Source of the DNA: Aspidiotus rigidus | Lineage: Eukaryota; Arthropoda; Insecta; Hemiptera; Diaspididae | Assembly (NCBI GenBank): GCA_035079385.1 | Contig: JAVHKY010000026.1 | Location: forward strand, 2,754,501-2,818,500 | DNA: 64,000 bases | Reading direction: 5' to 3' | Part shown: one piece after another, positions 22,531 through 33,683 of the stretch | Numbering within the stretch: the stretch's first letter is position 1 | Layout of the letters: every line of letters begins with the position of its first letter | Notes under the pieces: generated by a model | What the model was told of the DNA's origin: nothing | The model's database searches: none | The model's input: only the letters and a program-made list of their open reading frames with translations | Made by a program: the position numbers and the translations under genes

Positions 22531-23409
22531 ATCGAGGCTAGTTGTATAAATTTCTTTGCGTATAGTAGCGGTTTCCTAGTGGGTGTGATTTTTATACCAA
22601 GCACCTCATCAATGTAATCAAATTTTAGGGTCATTTAATCTTTTAATTCTTTGAAAATAAGTAGGAATTTGTACTTGTACAATATGCTTATATTTGAAAG
22701 ATACATACGACAATGTAAATAAGAGACCCAGTTGTAATATCTAAGTACCTACTCTACTTGTAAATTTCTAAATGACAAACAATTTATTAATACCTATTTT
22801 AGTTAAATGTTTGTGGTGTATGTTCGTGATATTTTACACAATTCATTAATATAGATGTGAAGATGCATGGTGAATAAAAAAAACTTATGAACTTTTGCTC
22901 CTTCTCAGCAAATTTTGAACCTTGATCTTCCTACGTACTCAACGGTCGTCAAAATCACCCATTCACCCATCCCTGTGCTGAGGCGCACAAAAGAGCGTTA
23001 TTTATTTCTTTCATGATCTAATTCCAATTTAGTTAATTTCGAGGCGAGAAAAGGTACAAAGACCAAAATGAGACTGTGACAAAGGTACACTGAAGTCAAA
23101 TGTGAAGTTTGTATGATACCTACATCGTGTTATCTTGTAAATGGAGGATTGAGTGAGATGAAAAAAAAAAAAAATTAATCAACACCTATCAGGTCTATAA
23201 CTGTAATTTTCACTTCAAACCGTCAACTTCCCTATTGTTCTCATGAGCAAAAATTTGTAACAATGCGGTTTTGAGATATCGATTCTCCTGGAGAGACTCG
23301 GTTTTGAAGATCAACAATTTAATTTCCAATTTCTCTATATAATTATAGGTACCTATTAGGTATTATTAATATTATTACTATTATTATTTTTTCTCTCCTC
23401 AATCCTCAT
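22531..23409. other. Intergenic, 3' flank of the zinc-finger gene
   Basis: AT-rich, probably 3' UTR up to the AATAAA at 22872-22877; beyond that no gene is seen. Confidence 0.4.
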
Positions 23410-23960
23410 TAGGATTGGTTTTTGTCGCTCTATATTATACCAGCACTAGCCATAGGTACTGGTAGTTCTTATTATTACTGCCTTCTGCAGTTGTTTTATG
23501 AGTCTCTTGCGGATACCAATTCGCCTCAGGATATCTCGCAAAAGCCGATGAACCAATCCCGTACTGCTGATCACTATCGGCAATATTTCTACTCTGTTGA
23601 CTTTTCATATTCTCTTGAACTGTATCGCCAGCTCTTCATAATATTTTCTCTTGTCTTCTTCATACTCTGTTCTCATATTATTGTGGTTTGCTGCTACAGC
23701 CACGTCGACCAGCTGCACTTCCTTCTCCTTCTTGTCGTACACCACTATGTCTTGTCGATTGGCTATAGTTTTCCGATCTGACCTGATAGTTTGGTCCCAC
23801 TAAATCCTGTATTTTTCTGTCTGGACTATCGGTTTGAGTGTATATTGGTAGTAGGACTCTGCTTCAGTCCTGCTTGTGGCAATCTTCAGCACCTCTCAGT
23901 GCAGTATCTTGACCACTTCATTGTGTCATTCTTTTGTTACCATTGTTTCGCATCCATTCA
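23410..23960 (-). mobile_element. Non-LTR retrotransposon fragment, ORF C-terminus
   Basis: Minus-strand translation gives the conserved end of a LINE polyprotein: HNEVVKILH, then YQYTLKPIVQTEKYRI, SDRKTIANRQDIVVYDKKEK, VQLVDVAVAANHNN and a closing ILPIVISSTGLVHRLLRDIL. This order (LHW-like box, TDR.I.ANRPDIVV, then a LIDVA box) is typical of the C-terminal part of animal LINEs downstream of the reverse transcriptase. Several in-frame stops and a missing 5' part show a dead, truncated copy. Confidence 0.65.
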
Positions 23961-24379
23961 ATATACATAATAATAATCGGGCAGATAAGCAAATAATTGA
24001 GTTGAAATTATGGTCACAAATTTTAGTTCCATATTTCATTCAAAACTGTAAATTAATTACAGAATTACTGTGTTCTGAGCTATAGACAAAATACAAAATG
24101 TTTATTTCTCTGATTGTAGGCACTATTAAGGTACTGTCTATGACACTAACTACTACACTATTGCACCTCTTATAGCACCTACTGCACATTGTCAGACTTC
24201 ATTCTTTTGGGATAGCAGAGAGCAAAACAACGATGCGACAAAGGTGACTTCACCAGGAGCACATAATATTATGGTCAATACCTGGAGAAACGCAGGTTGC
24301 TCCACTAGCTACAAATGCGCTTACAAGACCCATCAGGAGAAAAAATTCTGCAAAACCGCCCTACAAAGTTGAATTGTCC

Positions 24380-25000
24380 TGTAGCAACGGTGCATCTCTT
24401 CTCATAGACTAACTGCGATATGCAGCCTACTTAGTGTAGTAGGAACACCGTTTTTGTATCAAAGCTCCCGCCGACGGTTGAGTTACCTATTCCTCTACAA
24501 GTGGCGACCGTGACAGGACCTCTCTGTGGATGCGTCCAGTACCCAAGTATCCGAACGGTAAACACCAGCAGAGCGATAGGCTCACTTGGTACTAGTAGTG
24601 ATGGTATTGGCACTATGCCAGCCAACTAGGCTGGAGTGGAGCATCATAATTATCTTTTATATTAACTCGTTTTCTTATCCTACAATTGACTCGTTTTGTT
24701 ATCTGTTAACACGCAACCGTTCCAATCCTTAACTTGTATTATCTGGTTAACATTTAGATCCAGTAATATTTCCTAAACATTTGCATTCTCATTGTTTTTA
24801 ATTTGTATCATCTGGCTAACGCTTTGATCCAGTGATACCTCGCATTCACTATGGCTCCGCTTCCCAGAGAGGGATACTCTTGTAGCAACGTTCCATCTCT
24901 TCTCATAGACTAACTGCGATATGCAGCCTACTTAGTGTAGTAGGAACACCGTTTTTGTATCAAAGCTCCCGCCGACGGTTGAGTTACCTATTCCTCTACA
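24380..25000 (+). mobile_element. Intact TRIM (miniature LTR retrotransposon)
   Basis: Two 120-bp direct repeats, 24380-24499 and 24881-25000, begin TG and end CA and differ at only two positions. A 4-bp GTCC target duplication flanks the pair. Immediately inside the left LTR, at 24502-24519, TGGCGACCGTGACAGGAC matches the complement of the 3' end of a metazoan tRNA-Arg, the primer site used by several insect Gypsy-type elements. A purine-rich CCCAGAGAGGGA tract precedes the right LTR. The 381-bp interior has no coding capacity, so movement would need proteins from a larger relative. Low LTR divergence implies recent insertion. Confidence 0.85.
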
Positions 25001-25381
25001 GTCCCATTCAATTCGAAGATCAGGCAAACTTCATCTTCTGGACAATGAGTGTGTGAACTGAAGATGACAGATTTTAGAAAATATAAATACTTCTGTTCTC
25101 ATCTGCATATACGTCCAAATTTGGACATATATATGCATATTACTGAATTTCTTGATGAAAACGTGCCTGTATCAAGAAACTATCATTACCATCGTTTTTC
25201 TCGTTGAAAATTGAGTGGATAATTCGATTTTCAACTTCGTTAATCATTCTCTAAAGATGTAAACGATTTTTCTTGTGATCGATGATTTGTAGATAGGTCC
25301 ATTCTACTTTGTACGGCAGCGTTGCAGTGCTGCATGCGTTTTTGTGAATGTGATTGATTAGTCGATTTCATTTTATAGTCC
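25001..25381. other. Intergenic with MITE-family remnants
   Basis: ATACGTCCAAATTTGGACATATA at 25128-25150 is an inverted pair also present inside the 26795-27171 MITE, and CTACTTTGTACGGCAG at 25306-25321 matches its terminal repeat. This is probably a decayed copy with one recognisable end. Confidence 0.45.
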
Positions 25382-25499
25382 GTTCACGTTAAGAAAGTAT
25401 AGAAGTTCATACCTCGAGAACGGAACGCCGAAGGTACCGTAATCTTAATCTACCGTTCCATTCCCGAGGTATGAACTTCTATCCTTCCTTAACTCGAAC
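25382..25499. mobile_element. 118-bp hairpin MITE
   Basis: Nearly the entire element is two inverted arms of 45 bp (GTTCACGTTAAGAAAGTATA... against GTTCGAGTTAAGGAAGGATA...), about 88% paired, with a short GC-containing loop. No coding content. Confidence 0.6.
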
Positions 25500-26255
25500 A
25501 GAGTATAATTGGGGAAAAACCAATTAAGCTCTAAGCTGTTTGCCGCTAAGCTCAAAAGCCAAAAGCTGAGCTGTTTGTATTTGTAGAACAACTTATGAGC
25601 CTAAGTCAAAGTCTAAGCTGTTTGCAAACCGCTTTCGATCCCTGTGAATACCTACTCTTCTTTGGTTCAAGTGCTAGAATAATGAACGTTGGATTTTCAA
25701 CACTGCATTGTACCTATATCAAAAACATGATCCAAAAACCCCGATCTTGGAAGAAGGAATGCTTATCTTAGTATCTACTTATAAATTAGATATTAGCTGT
25801 ACCGGTATAAATCTCCTAAAGAAAATGGAATTTATTTCCTTGTTGATATGCGTCAATTCAACTTTGTACAGCAGAGAAGTCAGGAACTGTGTGAATTGCT
25901 GAAATTCTACCATGTATGCAAAGTTGAATGGATCATCAAGTTTTCAATGTTGAACATCGATCAATACACCTGATTCACTGTTGGGAAAAGTACCAAAATA
26001 ATTATATCCTTCAAACATAATGGCTCTAAGAAATACATGCGGGGCAAAAATCATCATGTCATTAATGAAAAATAATGAATAGGTATTTAAAGAATGAAAC
26101 AAAATATTTCAGTTTTTATGATCATAAGTATTTCAAAAGCAAATTTTCATTTCTTCATTTTCTTTTGTTTCCAATAGTAACATGATGATCTTTGCTCCGC
26201 ATGTAGGTATTTCTTATGGGTGCTATTATGCTCAAAGGATATATATTACAGATGT

Positions 26256-26620
26256 ATTCGGACCTAGCAGACCCGTTGCGCGCTAGCGTCGCGCCTTATC
26301 AACCTTAGGATGAAAATCAAAAATACTACGAAGAAACACGTTCGATACTTTTTTCTCGGAAAATATTGTACGTATGAGAAGAACTTCAGGGATATGTTTG
26401 TGGTGTCGAAAATTTTCTTTCAAATGAGTTATATTTCATAAGAATTGAAAGAATTTGAATAAAGTTATGAAGCAATTATACAGAACTCTCATGCAAAATT
26501 GGGAATTTCATCCTAACCTTGATAACAGCATCGTGCGTATGTATGTTTGTAGTGGTGTGTTGAAACCTAAGTTCTAAGAACTGCCGCGAGGTGTCAGCCA
26601 CTCCGTTGCTAGGTCCGAAT
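26256..26620. mobile_element. MITE with ATTCGGACCTAGCA ends
   Basis: ATTCGGACCTAGCA at 26256 is inverted at 26607-26620. The interior shares CGCTAGCGTCGC and GAAAATTTTCTTTCA words with the short element nested at 45352-45605, so both belong to one family. Confidence 0.5.
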
Positions 26621-26794
26621 TGATCAATGTTCAACATCAAAAACATGATCCATTGACATATCTGAGAAACAACAATCAAGAAAATGGGATTGCTTTTACC
26701 CCATAGTAGACGTGTCATGAGCCTGATTCTGCCAATCGTTGTTTTGCAGATAATATGCATACCTAATTCAACTTTTTCTGCGGCGTTCAACCTT

Positions 26795-27171
26795 CTGCCG
26801 TACAAAGTAGAACGGACGTATATGCGAAAACAACGATCACCGAGACGAGGCGTTCGGACCAATGGGCTGTATGTGTGATGGTAACGAAGCTTCGTATTCA
26901 CATACCACTACTATCACAGTCGATTGCATATCAATGCATATACGTCCTTTTTTGGACGTATATGCATCGCGAGGTGAAAAAATGTACTGTATCTGAAGAT
27001 TGAGCACTTATTGAAGAAAATTATTAGAATTATCGAATTCTACGTTGAAAATTACTATGAGTGATCAATTTATGCGATCTTAATATCTTTTGAATACATT
27101 TTTAAATTCTTTTTGATACTTTTCCATGATCGTTGTTTTCGCATATACGTCCGTTCTACTTTGTACGGCAG
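26795..27171. mobile_element. 377-bp MITE with perfect 45-bp inverted repeats
   Basis: The first 45 bp (CTGCCGTACAAAGTAGAACG...) are repeated exactly and inverted at 27127-27171. Flanks read CCTT on both sides, a possible 4-bp target duplication. The interior holds a second palindrome (GCATATACGTCC / GGACGTATATGC). Perfect arms suggest recent activity. Diverged end copies occur at about 16280, 25310 and 25870. Confidence 0.7.
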
Positions 27172-27799
27172 CCTTGCTTATGCCTTTGGCCTGTCCAGAG
27201 GTTATTCGAGAGAGCAGTAATATTATTAATAATGATTGTTAGAATAGGCGGTAAAACCTACACTAGGTAGCGCTAGTTACAAAGATGATCATGGATTTTT
27301 TTTGTATGGACCAAATATACAGGCGTTAGTTTAGTTCAAACACATTTTCGGGAGTTATTTGATTTTTAATCAAGAACAGTGTGAGAATCAAAGTTGTAGA
27401 GAATTCTCGAAAGAACATTATTTTTGTGATAAATTTTTTTTTCTAAAGCTCATTCTTAATTAATTGGAAAACAGAATTGATAGACTGTTTGGAGATATAT
27501 TAAAATTAATATTGAATCATGATCACCTTCGTAAGTAGGGCTACCAACGCTGGAAACTCCATATGTTACACTGCTTATTAGAACGATCAATATATCGACG
27601 CTCATAGATTATGATGTATGATAATTCCACTTCTGTACCTGTACTAAGTTCCTTACCTGTACCACTAAATTATTGTGCTGTACGAGGTGCAAATTTTTTT
27701 TTGTCCTACACTAGCAAAACTAGTGGAATATTTTAAATCATGAATCATCTGTGAGGCGACTTGCTTTGCTCCAACTTTTCCAAGTCCGAAGCAGACTAA

Positions 27800-27930
27800 A
27801 GTCTATCCAACAAGAGTTGGCCGCCACGATCGGTAGGCCTTTTCCGTGAAAAATGTGCCGGCACGTGAATACAAGATATCTGAGCGGCAGCATGCCGTTA
27901 CGCGGTTGGCCAACTCTCGTTGGATAGACT
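27800..27930. mobile_element. 131-bp MITE with 23-bp inverted repeats
   Basis: AGTCTATCCAACAAGAGTTG at 27800 is inverted at 27908-27930 with one mismatch over 23 bp. The interior is GC-richer than the flanks and has no coding capacity. Confidence 0.55.
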
Positions 27931-28164
27931 ATAGTGAGCTCTACCGTACAGGATTGAATTGACTGGAAGCTACAGTACCTACAGTAATATTGAAATCGAC
28001 AATCAGCCAAATCGTATCTTTTGATGGATAAGAAAGAATATCTTCCTGGTCGTTGATTCGGATATACTTCAATTCAAAGTTGCTGACACTTATAATGGTA
28101 TTAGTAGGATGAGATTTTCAAAACTCGCAAACGGTGATTTTGTGGTAGATGTCTACATTTCACG

Positions 28165-28419
28165 ATGAATATTGAAGAAAATGAATTGTGTAATTTGATC
28201 GTATTTTTGCTAGATTTTCCAGACAATGAGCGACGTGATTCTGATTCGTCTTCAAGCATCAGTGAAACTTCCAGTAATAACGACGATAAATACCTCGACA
28301 CACTTCCACAAAATATTGATGAAGGGGCTGCCGGCGCCAATGCGAGCTATAATGATATCCCAAATCTTAGAAATGCGGTTTGTAAGCAGTTCATGGCATG
28401 GTATAGTACGTGGGTATGA
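28165..28419 (+). CDS. Small acidic/Ser-rich ORF, unknown
   Basis: The 84-codon frame starts MNIEENELCNLIVFLLDFPD, continues with a Ser/Asp-rich low-complexity segment, and ends with an aliphatic/aromatic tail (LRNAVCKQFMAWYSTWV). Codon use and the Ser/Asp block are protein-like, but I recognise no family and see no splice partners. It could be an N-terminal exon of a gene or a decayed transposase start. Surrounding DNA is MITE-rich. Confidence 0.3.
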   Translation: MNIEENELCNLIVFLLDFPDNERRDSDSSSSISETSSNNDDKYLDTLPQNIDEGAAGANASYNDIPNLRNAVCKQFMAWYSTWV

Positions 28420-29775
28420 CAATAATTGACAGTAATTTGAACACAGTCAAATTGGGTGACGAAGAACGTTCGTTTGCCAAGCTCATTTGAGAATTCTCCT
28501 CTTGTATAGGTTTGCCTGGTCCAATCAATACTGTGATGGAAATATAACGTTGTATGCGTGGGCTATTTACCTGTAGTTAATAATATTTATGCGTCAAAGT
28601 TCGGTAAGATTAGAGTTTTCTTAAAGAGAAAGATTAGAACAAAGAATATCACCTACCTAGCTAACTAAGAAGTCTAGTAACTCAAAAATCCACAAAATTC
28701 TTAGAGACAGCTCGCCATCCACTGCACTATCCCGTTGAAGCAAGTGGAGGTCGCTTACCAAGTGTAAAATTTAAATGTTGAAATCATTTCTTCCATGACA
28801 CGTACGTATAGGCCTACCCTCATTATCGCGTCGTTAGTTTTGAGCCATTAGTTGTTCTTGTATACAATGTCTGAGCCCTAGCGTAAAAGAATGGCTCTGA
28901 TCTCTTCAATCAAAACCTTTTGATGATCAGTAAAATGCGATTTTGCATCACATCTCCGAGTCTCAACATCTACGAGTTCCAATAAAACTTGGCCACTTCA
29001 CATCTTCCTGAGATCTTTAATTTGATAGGGAAACAAGAATGGTGCGATATCCTTGATGTTCGGCTTCATTTGAATAAACGTAAATTTTGACTCTTGGAGA
29101 CGATTCTAGTGGCTGAAGAAGAAAATGAAGTACCCAGGCCTAATTATTCCTCAACAGATCGTTCATTTTATTGTTTATAGGTGAATTTCTGAAGGCCGAT
29201 ACCTCGACCTTTGGATAAATTTACAACATTTTTGTGTTCTTCCTAGCTTAACTCACAGGGCGCCACACTGTTTAAACATTTGTCATAGGTTTTTCAATGT
29301 CATTTACCTTGACCACTCTACGCGACTGTGAGGTCAGTAATTGAATCATCGGCACTGAAACTTGCATGGAATCGGAATCACATCAAGCTCGGGCGTAGTT
29401 CGAGAATTGACAGTCATTTGAATATTCAAACTACACGACGGAAGAGGGTCAAAGTTGACGAACGAAATTCATTGTCATAGCTATTCTTTCTCCAATTTTT
29501 CAGAAAGAAACACCTTTTTCGTATCGGTTGTTTGCGTAGGTACGTCTTGTGTCTCCGTTGTAGGTTTCTTTTTTGAAAAGTGTAAACTTCGGTGCGGGGA
29601 AGTGTTTATTGGAAATTATAGTCCATAAACGTGTATTACTATTTTGTTAATTTAATTTTTCGATTCGTTTTGTCTGAAATTAGCCGTATTCGTTCGATGA
29701 GAGTGATTTCGCATACGCGTGTGTATGAAAGTTGAAAATATTGAATAACGAAAAGTGATCAATAGGTGATTTTCT
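28420..29775. other. Upstream region of the FAS-like gene
   Basis: No other gene seen. It presumably contains the promoter and 5' UTR of the FAS-like gene; no TATA box or initiator could be singled out. Confidence 0.35.
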
Positions 29776-32700
29776 ATGATGGATAACGAAGAGGATTTAT
29801 ATGAGGCCGTTATATCGGGCGTCAGTGGCAAGTACCCCCTTAGTGAAGATATCGAAAAGTTGAAAGAGCATCTACTCGCCAAAAAATTCTTGGTCACCGA
29901 AGATGACTGCCGATGGAATAGAGGTAAGAGATTGTTTGAAAATTGAATAAGAAGTAGCATAAATGAGGGGTGAAGGGAAAAAATTTTCTTCTCGACCATT
30001 ATTTAAAGAATGAAACATGTTCTCTAGAATCCACGTGGACATTTTCATCTGTGCTTTCAAAGTTGAATAGTCGTCAAAGCTGGACGAATTGAGTCTCAAA
30101 AAATTATTTTCTTAATGGTAGTATTGATTTGTACATTCTAGTATTCTTACGATGAACGTTTTAGATGGAGAGAAGATTTGATTGGTTCCTACCGCCTTCA
30201 GAGTTCCACTTTTTCGGAGTTGTATTAATAGACTTTCTTTTCCTTACTATTGTTTTAAAGAGATTATAGGGCTACGTTTCGTTCGAGCTTTCAAGACCCA
30301 TCTTTGTCTCCCGAAACTGCCCACTAAAAGATATTTCTGTCGCACAATTGTTTGATTTAGAACTTAGTATTTGAAGTAGACTAACCAGTAGCGTAGTCAT
30401 TGGAGCAGAAAGGTCGAAGCCTGTTTTCAACCCCTAAAATAGTAAATTTAAGTATAAGAAAAAAATATTGGTGAACAATGTTGGTAATATTTCTAAATTT
30501 CTGTGTTTCATGATGTGTTTTTGTCGGATTTATTCTATCGTTCATATGCCTCATTTCACATTGTATTTATCATTCAGCGATCTATGGTTACTTGGAAATT
30601 TTTCCGGTTATGTCTTTGAGAATTCGAATAAGGGCTGCTGGGCCCCATTTTAGAACCTATAGATTCCAACTTTCCAGTGATGAATAAAGTAATTTACGTA
30701 CCAATGGTTGCTTCTGGGGTACATTTAGCGCCTCATTTCACATGGCATCTACTATTCAGCCTCCAATCGTTCCTTGGAAATTTTTCTGGTTATGCCCTTG
30801 GGACTTCAAGTAAGTGCACCTGGGCCCCCTTTTAGTACCTGTAGATCCTAACTTCCCAGTGATACGTACCAATGGTTACTTCTTGGGTACATGTTGCCCA
30901 TTTACTCTCAAAGATATCATATCTATGACGGACTCGTGTTCTTGATGGAAGCGAATTGGAGGGAGCCTACTCTTATCAACATCCATTCCCCTAGGGCAAA
31001 ACGGCTGTGTCGATGGCGACAGATTTTCTTTCTTCAGACATGATGCTGAATAATATCGAAACAATTATTAGAACGCAGAGATAAGTTTATTGTGGACCTT
31101 TTTTGATAGTTTAAACGACTTCGCTTACCCTCAATGCTCAAAGTAAATTCAATTTAATGATGGAGTCTTCTACTATTATGAGCTTACCTCGTTTTCTTAT
31201 GAAAAAGCTTTTTTCCAGCAGGCAGACGAATGGATTTTCACTTTTATTAAATTGTTGAAGGAAAAATAGTGCAAATTAAAGTGAGGATTTGCTGAAAGAG
31301 TACAAAATTTTACTAACCGAGTCGAAAACGTGAGGTGAGAAAATGCACGAGTTCCAAATTTCTATGAGAGTAAAATCCGATTTTACCCATGTGTGTTGAA
31401 ATAAATTCTGACAAGGTTTTCTAATGGTACTAAATTCGTTTTGATAAGCTAAAACCAAACATCAGTGTTTCATTCATGATAAGCTTCTCCAATTGTCTTC
31501 GTTTTTAGTACGGAAAAAGTCTCGAAAATATCCTTTCCTTTCACTTTGTCGACATTTTTCCAAGTTTCTAATGTGGGTCAAGGTCATTTGGGATCAAAGC
31601 TTCTTCCACCATGTGAAGGTCGAATTTCAAAGTAATAGTATGTATGTGAACGTCGACAGGTTCTTGAAGTCAAGTTCATTCCTCTCTTCATCCACCAGAA
31701 ATAGGTCGAGTTTTTCTGTAAAATTTCTTCAAACCTCTATTGTAAGTGAAGATCATTTCCAACCTGTAGATGGCGGACGGGCTTAGCTTTGTGACCAGGT
31801 GGATGCAAATTAGATATAAATTTAAAAGGAGATTTTAAAATTATAAAAGGGATTTCGGGGCATTCAGGAATGGGGAAAACACAAAATCTGACAAAATTTC
31901 TAGGCTTCAATACTATATGACTAAATTCAATAAAATGAAACTCATAGAGGAAAAGCGGCTATGCCTTCAGATTGGTGAGAAGGGCTTTTGGTCAATTTAC
32001 TGCTTTTTTACGTGTACACATTCGTTCGTTATGCCTTTTTTTGAGTTTATAACTCAATTCTGCCTGCTATTATATGTGCCTATACAATTTTATATTTCCG
32101 ATACATATACTTATCGTGAGCAACTTTTCAAATTACAGAGCACTGGAGCAATATACCAGCGGCCACAGGAAAGATCAGCGTTGTGAAAAGATTTGATGAT
32201 ACGTTCTTCGGTGTCTATTCAGGAGTAGCCGCGATGATGGATCCCTTAACTAGAGTAACGATCGAAAGGGCCTTCGAAGCAATAATGGACGCCGGTAAGT
32301 TGATATGAACTTTTCTCATCCGTTATCATATTTCACGTATTTCAAACGTGTACAAACAGGAATAAATCCGAAGAAAATGAGGAATTCTCAGACCGCTGTC
32401 TACACAGCGTGTGGGACAAGCGATTCCGAGGCTATTGGTTGCGATGAAAAATTGATCGCCAAGTTCTGGTTGGTAGCACACGCTAAAGCTTTGCTCGCTA
32501 ATCGTATCTCGTACGTTCTAGACTTGAAAGGTATTGTTTCTTCTTTTACCTATGATACCCCCAAATTTATGGCGTAATACTGATGGAGGTATTTGCAGGT
32601 CCCAGCTGGACTATAGATTCCTCGTGGTTAGGTGGGATTGAATGTTTAAAGCAAGCCATCATTGATATTCGTAAAGGTAGGGTAGAGAGTGCCTTGGTGG

Positions 32701-33683
32701 GTGTAACTAATGTGGTTCTATTCCCAGATATTTCTCAACATTGGGTCGGTCTTGGCAAACTCAGTCCTGACGGCACTTGCTTTCCATTCCAAGAAAATGG
32801 TAAATAAGAGAGTATAGTCAAAAACTTGGCTTTCCAAATTCATATTTTCGTCGATGAGATAGTTGTAGTGTGCTGTTTCAGCTAGCGGTTACGCCAGAAG
32901 CGAAAGCACTGTATTTCTATTTTTACAAAGAGAAAATGAAGCAAAACGTATTTACGCCAAACTCAATAAAGCTGACACACTGTTTTGCGGGGAAGAGTCT
33001 GAAACAATATTGAAACCGAAAGAGGAGGTTTTTGTGAAATTTTTGAGAAGTTTTTACGAGGATGCTCGCGCTGTTAAGAAACCTATCGCATACGTAGAAG
33101 CTGATGGATCAGCTGACAAAGTAAATCCGTAGACAATAAGTATTTTTGCATAAACAGTTTGCCCATTCTTTTATCCCTCCCCTTTGCAGTATCTAGATAA
33201 AATAGAATTAAATTCGATTGATCGAGTGTTGTGCACCGAGTTGAATAACAAAAACTTACACGTTGGCTGCGTTAAAGGCAATCTAGGCCATGCGGAAGCG
33301 GCTTCATCACTAGTTTCTGTATCGAAAGCTTTGATCGCTCTGGACTCTGAGATTATCCTTCCGAATAGACTGGGTAACAAGAGGCTGAAGATATCAGATT
33401 CGCTCGATGTAAGAGCGTAGATAGTAGTACGTACTTTATGAGGACCTACGATCTTTCTGTGAAGTTCATTCTGATTTTCGACTTCCAGATTACGACAAAG
33501 CCAATACCCTTCCCGGAAGGTAAGCATGTGGCTGTGAACGCGATTGGGTTGAGCGCTTCAATCGGGCATGTTCTCATGGAACAGTATCCGAAAAGAAAAA
33601 AAACACAGAAAGCGATCAGTATGCCTAAACTTGTTTTACTATCGGCTAGGCACGAGCCAGGCCTCTTCAAGATCATTGATAAG
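29776..33683 (+). CDS. FAS-like exons 1-7: ketosynthase domain, catalytically dead
   Basis: Exons 29776-29923, 32139-32294, 32360-32530, 32599-32799, 32882-33120, 33190-33408 and 33489-33683. Landmarks match animal KS: ISGVSGKYP, FDDTFFGV, MDPLTRVTIERAFEAIMDAG, SYVLDLKGPSW, LSPDGTCFPF, GYARSES, KGNLGHAEAAS. At the nucleophile the usual GPSxxIDTACSSSL reads GPSWTIDSSWLGGI, so Cys is Trp168. The usual EAHGTGT reads EADGSAD, so the first His is Asp300. Lys334 and His339 in KGNLGH remain. The NSFGFGG loop reads NAIGLSA. Condensation chemistry needs the missing Cys, so this domain is predicted inactive; its fold may still serve dimerisation. Confidence 0.85.
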
